Assembly: GCA_016184445.1 (NCBI GenBank)
Contig: JACPCT010000032.1
Span: 1-5,856 of the forward strand
Direction of reading: 5' to 3'
Length of the DNA: 5,856 nt
Origin: Candidatus Tectimicrobiota bacterium
GTDB taxonomy: Bacteria; UBA8248
Shown: positions 4,905-5,856 of the stretch, in pieces
Layout of the letters: the number at the start of each line of letters is the position of its first letter
How positions within the stretch are numbered: the first letter of the stretch is position 1
Notes under the pieces: generated by a model
What the model was told of the DNA's origin: nothing
The model's input: only the letters and a program-made list of their open reading frames with translations
Database searches by the model: none
Made by a program: the position numbers and the translations under genes

Positions 4905-5234
4905 CTACGAGAGCTTCTCGGCGCAGGCGATCTTGACGCCGGGGTCCACCGAGCCCGGATCCTGGCCCGGCATCGCCGACCACTTCTCCGCCAGATCGAA
5001 CCGCGCGTCGTAGTCCAGCTTGGACGGGTCGCCGGCATCGGCCCGGGCGCGGGCCGCGCAGATCGCCGCCTGCACGCTCACGAGGGCATCCTCCACCTTC
5101 GCCTCCACGGTTCCGGTGGTGACCGCCCAGCCGGCCCAAAAGGCCAGGAAAGGCCCTGCCAGGAGACCTACCGCCAAGCCCCCCAGGAACGGTCCCACAC
5201 TCCCTCTCTCCTGCCCGTACCTCCCGATGCTCAT
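4905..5234 (-). CDS. Membrane-anchored Cys-pair protein, copy B (shortened C-terminus)
   Basis: A 109-residue protein. The ATG (5234-5232) is chosen over an upstream in-frame extension because GGAGG lies 8 nt before it and the paralogue begins alike (MSI). Residues 15-38 (PFLGGLAVGLLAGPFLAFWAGW) form one membrane helix. The soluble region contains VTTGT, AAICAARA (C59), SKLDYDAR, LAEKW, MPGQ and ACAEKL (C104). The two cysteines are conserved in copy A, so a disulfide in a periplasmic domain is plausible. About 50 of 95 aligned residues are identical to copy A, without gaps. The pattern of a WVT-type helix end, an IC..R motif and a late CA.KL motif recalls small uncharacterised proteins common in alphaproteobacteria; this resemblance is from memory. 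The stop falls where copy A has a Glu codon, so the last nine residues are lost. Function unknown. Confidence 0.85.
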   Translation of the reverse strand: MSIGRYGQERGSVGPFLGGLAVGLLAGPFLAFWAGWAVTTGTVEAKVEDALVSVQAAICAARARADAGDPSKLDYDARFDLAEKWSAMPGQDPGSVDPGVKIACAEKLS

Positions 5235-5338
5235 GATGCACACCTCCCCACAGCGAAACGCTCGGCGGCATGATGAACGGCGGCGGGATGGATGGCGATG
5301 GAACGGAACAGCGGCGGGACGGACAAAGCCTTTGAAAC

Positions 5339-5361
5339 GGAGTGAAGAAACCCTCACCTCC
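5339..5361 (-). other. Hairpin at the start of the copy B leader
   Basis: On the minus strand GGA(G)GTGA pairs with TCACTCC: seven base pairs with one bulged base and a loop of about 8 nt. It begins close to the predicted transcription start of copy B and may stabilise the roughly 125-nt leader. Its role is unknown. Confidence 0.3.
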
Positions 5362-5367
5362 GGATCG

Positions 5368-5395
5368 ATCGTACCGCATCGCCCCGGAAAAACAA
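5368..5395 (-). promoter_or_regulatory. Putative sigma70-like promoter of copy B
   Basis: On the minus strand TTGTTT (5395-5390) and TACGAT (5373-5368) are spaced by 16 bp, lying just downstream of the terminator of copy A. The predicted start near 5361 gives a leader of about 125 nt before the ATG at 5234. This would let copy B be transcribed independently despite the upstream terminator. It was identified by eye, and the -35 box is a partial match. Confidence 0.4.
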
Positions 5396-5440
5396 CTCCC
5401 CGGGACTTTGCCTTATGTTTGCCCCCCGCAATGACAAACA

Positions 5441-5468
5441 AAAGGGGCGGGCCGAGGCCCGCCCCTTT
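5441..5468 (-). terminator. Intrinsic terminator of copy A
   Basis: A 12-bp perfect stem (aaaggggcgggc at 5441-5452, complement at 5457-5468) closes the same CGAG loop seen at 4835-4838. Leftward transcription reads GCCCGCCCCUUUUGUUUGUC, a good U-rich tail. It begins 31 nt downstream of copy A's stop and separates it from copy B. Confidence 0.85.
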
Positions 5469-5499
5469 GTCTCTCAGACGGCCGGTGACGCCGCGAAAG

Positions 5500-5856
5500 C
5501 TAGGAGGCCGCTCCCTTGGGCGCCTCCGCGAGCTTCTCGGCGCAGGCGCTCGCGACGTCGGAGTCCGCCTTGCCGGCCTTCTGGCCCGGCATGACCGCCC
5601 ACTTCTCCGCGAGCTTGCTCCGCGCCTGGTAATCCAGCTTGGCTGCGTCCTTGTTCTCGCGCAGGGCGCGGGCCACGCAGATCGACGCCTCCGCCTTCAC
5701 GAGGGAGGCCTGCACCTGCCCCTCCATCGTGGCGGAGGTGACCATCCACCCCAGCCAGAGCATGAGGATCGGCCCCGCGATCACGCCCGCCACCAGGCCC
5801 TTCAGGAACGGCTTCGCCGCGTTCCACTTCTCCCCAACGGTTTTCATGATGCTCAT
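5500..5856 (-). CDS. Membrane-anchored Cys-pair protein, copy A
   Basis: A 118-residue protein whose ATG (5856-5854) is the last codon of the window, so its ribosome binding site cannot be seen. A second ATG at residue 4 (5847-5845) could also serve. Residues about 17-38 (PFLKGLVAGVIAGPILMLWLGW) form a single membrane helix after a basic N-terminus, which predicts N-in topology with the rest in the periplasm. Motifs shared with copy B are VTSAT, ASICVARA (C60), AKLDYQAR, LAEKW, MPGQ and SACAEKL (C105). It ends AEAPKGAAS, nine residues longer than copy B. I do not know the function. The family resembles unnamed small alphaproteobacterial membrane proteins. It is followed by its own terminator, so it is a monocistronic or operon-final gene. 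Confidence 0.85.
   Translation of the reverse strand: MSIMKTVGEKWNAAKPFLKGLVAGVIAGPILMLWLGWMVTSATMEGQVQASLVKAEASICVARALRENKDAAKLDYQARSKLAEKWAVMPGQKAGKADSDVASACAEKLAEAPKGAAS

Larger units (their letters stand above)
4819..5856 (-). repeat. Tandem duplication of a gene-plus-terminator unit
   Basis: The units 5856-5441 and 5234-4819 each contain the same gene family, homologous DNA past the stop (both keep gccgcgaaagc just downstream) and a near-identical terminator with a CGAG loop. The start codons are 622 bp apart and the loops 618 bp apart, so the units have stayed nearly colinear. The protein parts have diverged to roughly half identity while the terminator core stayed alike. Confidence 0.8.

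Noticed and set aside
4209..5273. A rightward 354-codon frame spanning several small genes
   Set aside because: It crosses the small exported gene, the terminator at 4819-4854 and antisense copy B in the wrong frames, and has no recognisable domain.
5235..5441. An N-terminal extension of copy B to an ATG at 5441-5439
   Set aside because: Copy A begins at the same MSI, a good GGAGG lies 8 nt before the shorter start, and the extension is unlike the family and overlaps the putative promoter.
4819..5470. The paired hairpins as a CRISPR or insertion-sequence inverted repeat
   Set aside because: There are only two copies 618-622 bp apart, in the same orientation, each right after a paralogous gene. 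There is no transposase or regular spacer series. Terminators explain them better.

Overview
The window is very GC-rich with few A/T tracts. It carries single-copy metabolic and small hypothetical genes, Shine-Dalgarno-led starts, some non-ATG starts (TTG, GTG) and a Sec-type signal peptide. It looks like chromosomal DNA from a high-GC, probably Gram-negative, bacterium, perhaps an environmental or metagenome-assembled lineage. I cannot place it more precisely. I see no transposase, tRNA, rRNA, CRISPR array or phage gene.

Layout. (1) Positions 1-525: a divergent pair. A leftward gene, cut by the window edge, starts with TTG and opens with a signal peptide. A rightward 93-residue DUF2007-type protein faces away from it, and paired sigma70-like promoters can be read in the gap. 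(2) Positions 637-1302: rightward pyrE (orotate phosphoribosyltransferase, UMP biosynthesis). It runs head-on into the next cluster, and the family-like sequence of both converging genes stops at about 1205 with neither gene's own stop codon present. This looks like a deletion or an assembly join. (3) Positions 1206-3902: three leftward tandem paralogues of the EamA/DMT ten-helix transporter family, closely spaced as an operon (order 3, 2, 1). Two are intact at 293 residues. The last is colinear with them through residue 291 and then runs into antisense pyrE. (4) Positions 3903-4263: a GC-rich divergent spacer with hairpin-forming sequence. (5) Positions 4264-4792, rightward: a small signal-peptide protein with a 26-bp perfect palindrome inside its frame, then a very short single-pass membrane protein that appears to carry a one-base frameshift. 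(6) Positions 4819-5856: a leftward tandem duplication in which each unit is a roughly 110-residue single-helix protein with two conserved cysteines, followed by an almost identical terminator hairpin with the same CGAG loop.

Functionally, pyrE is the only gene with a firm biochemical role. The EamA trio probably exports or imports small metabolites of unknown identity. The duplicated Cys-pair proteins are likely inner-membrane anchored with a periplasmic domain. I found no convincing new multi-gene system. The most interesting points are the stop-less convergent pyrE/EamA junction, the expansion by tandem duplication of two unrelated membrane gene families, and the erosion of one duplicate's C-terminus.
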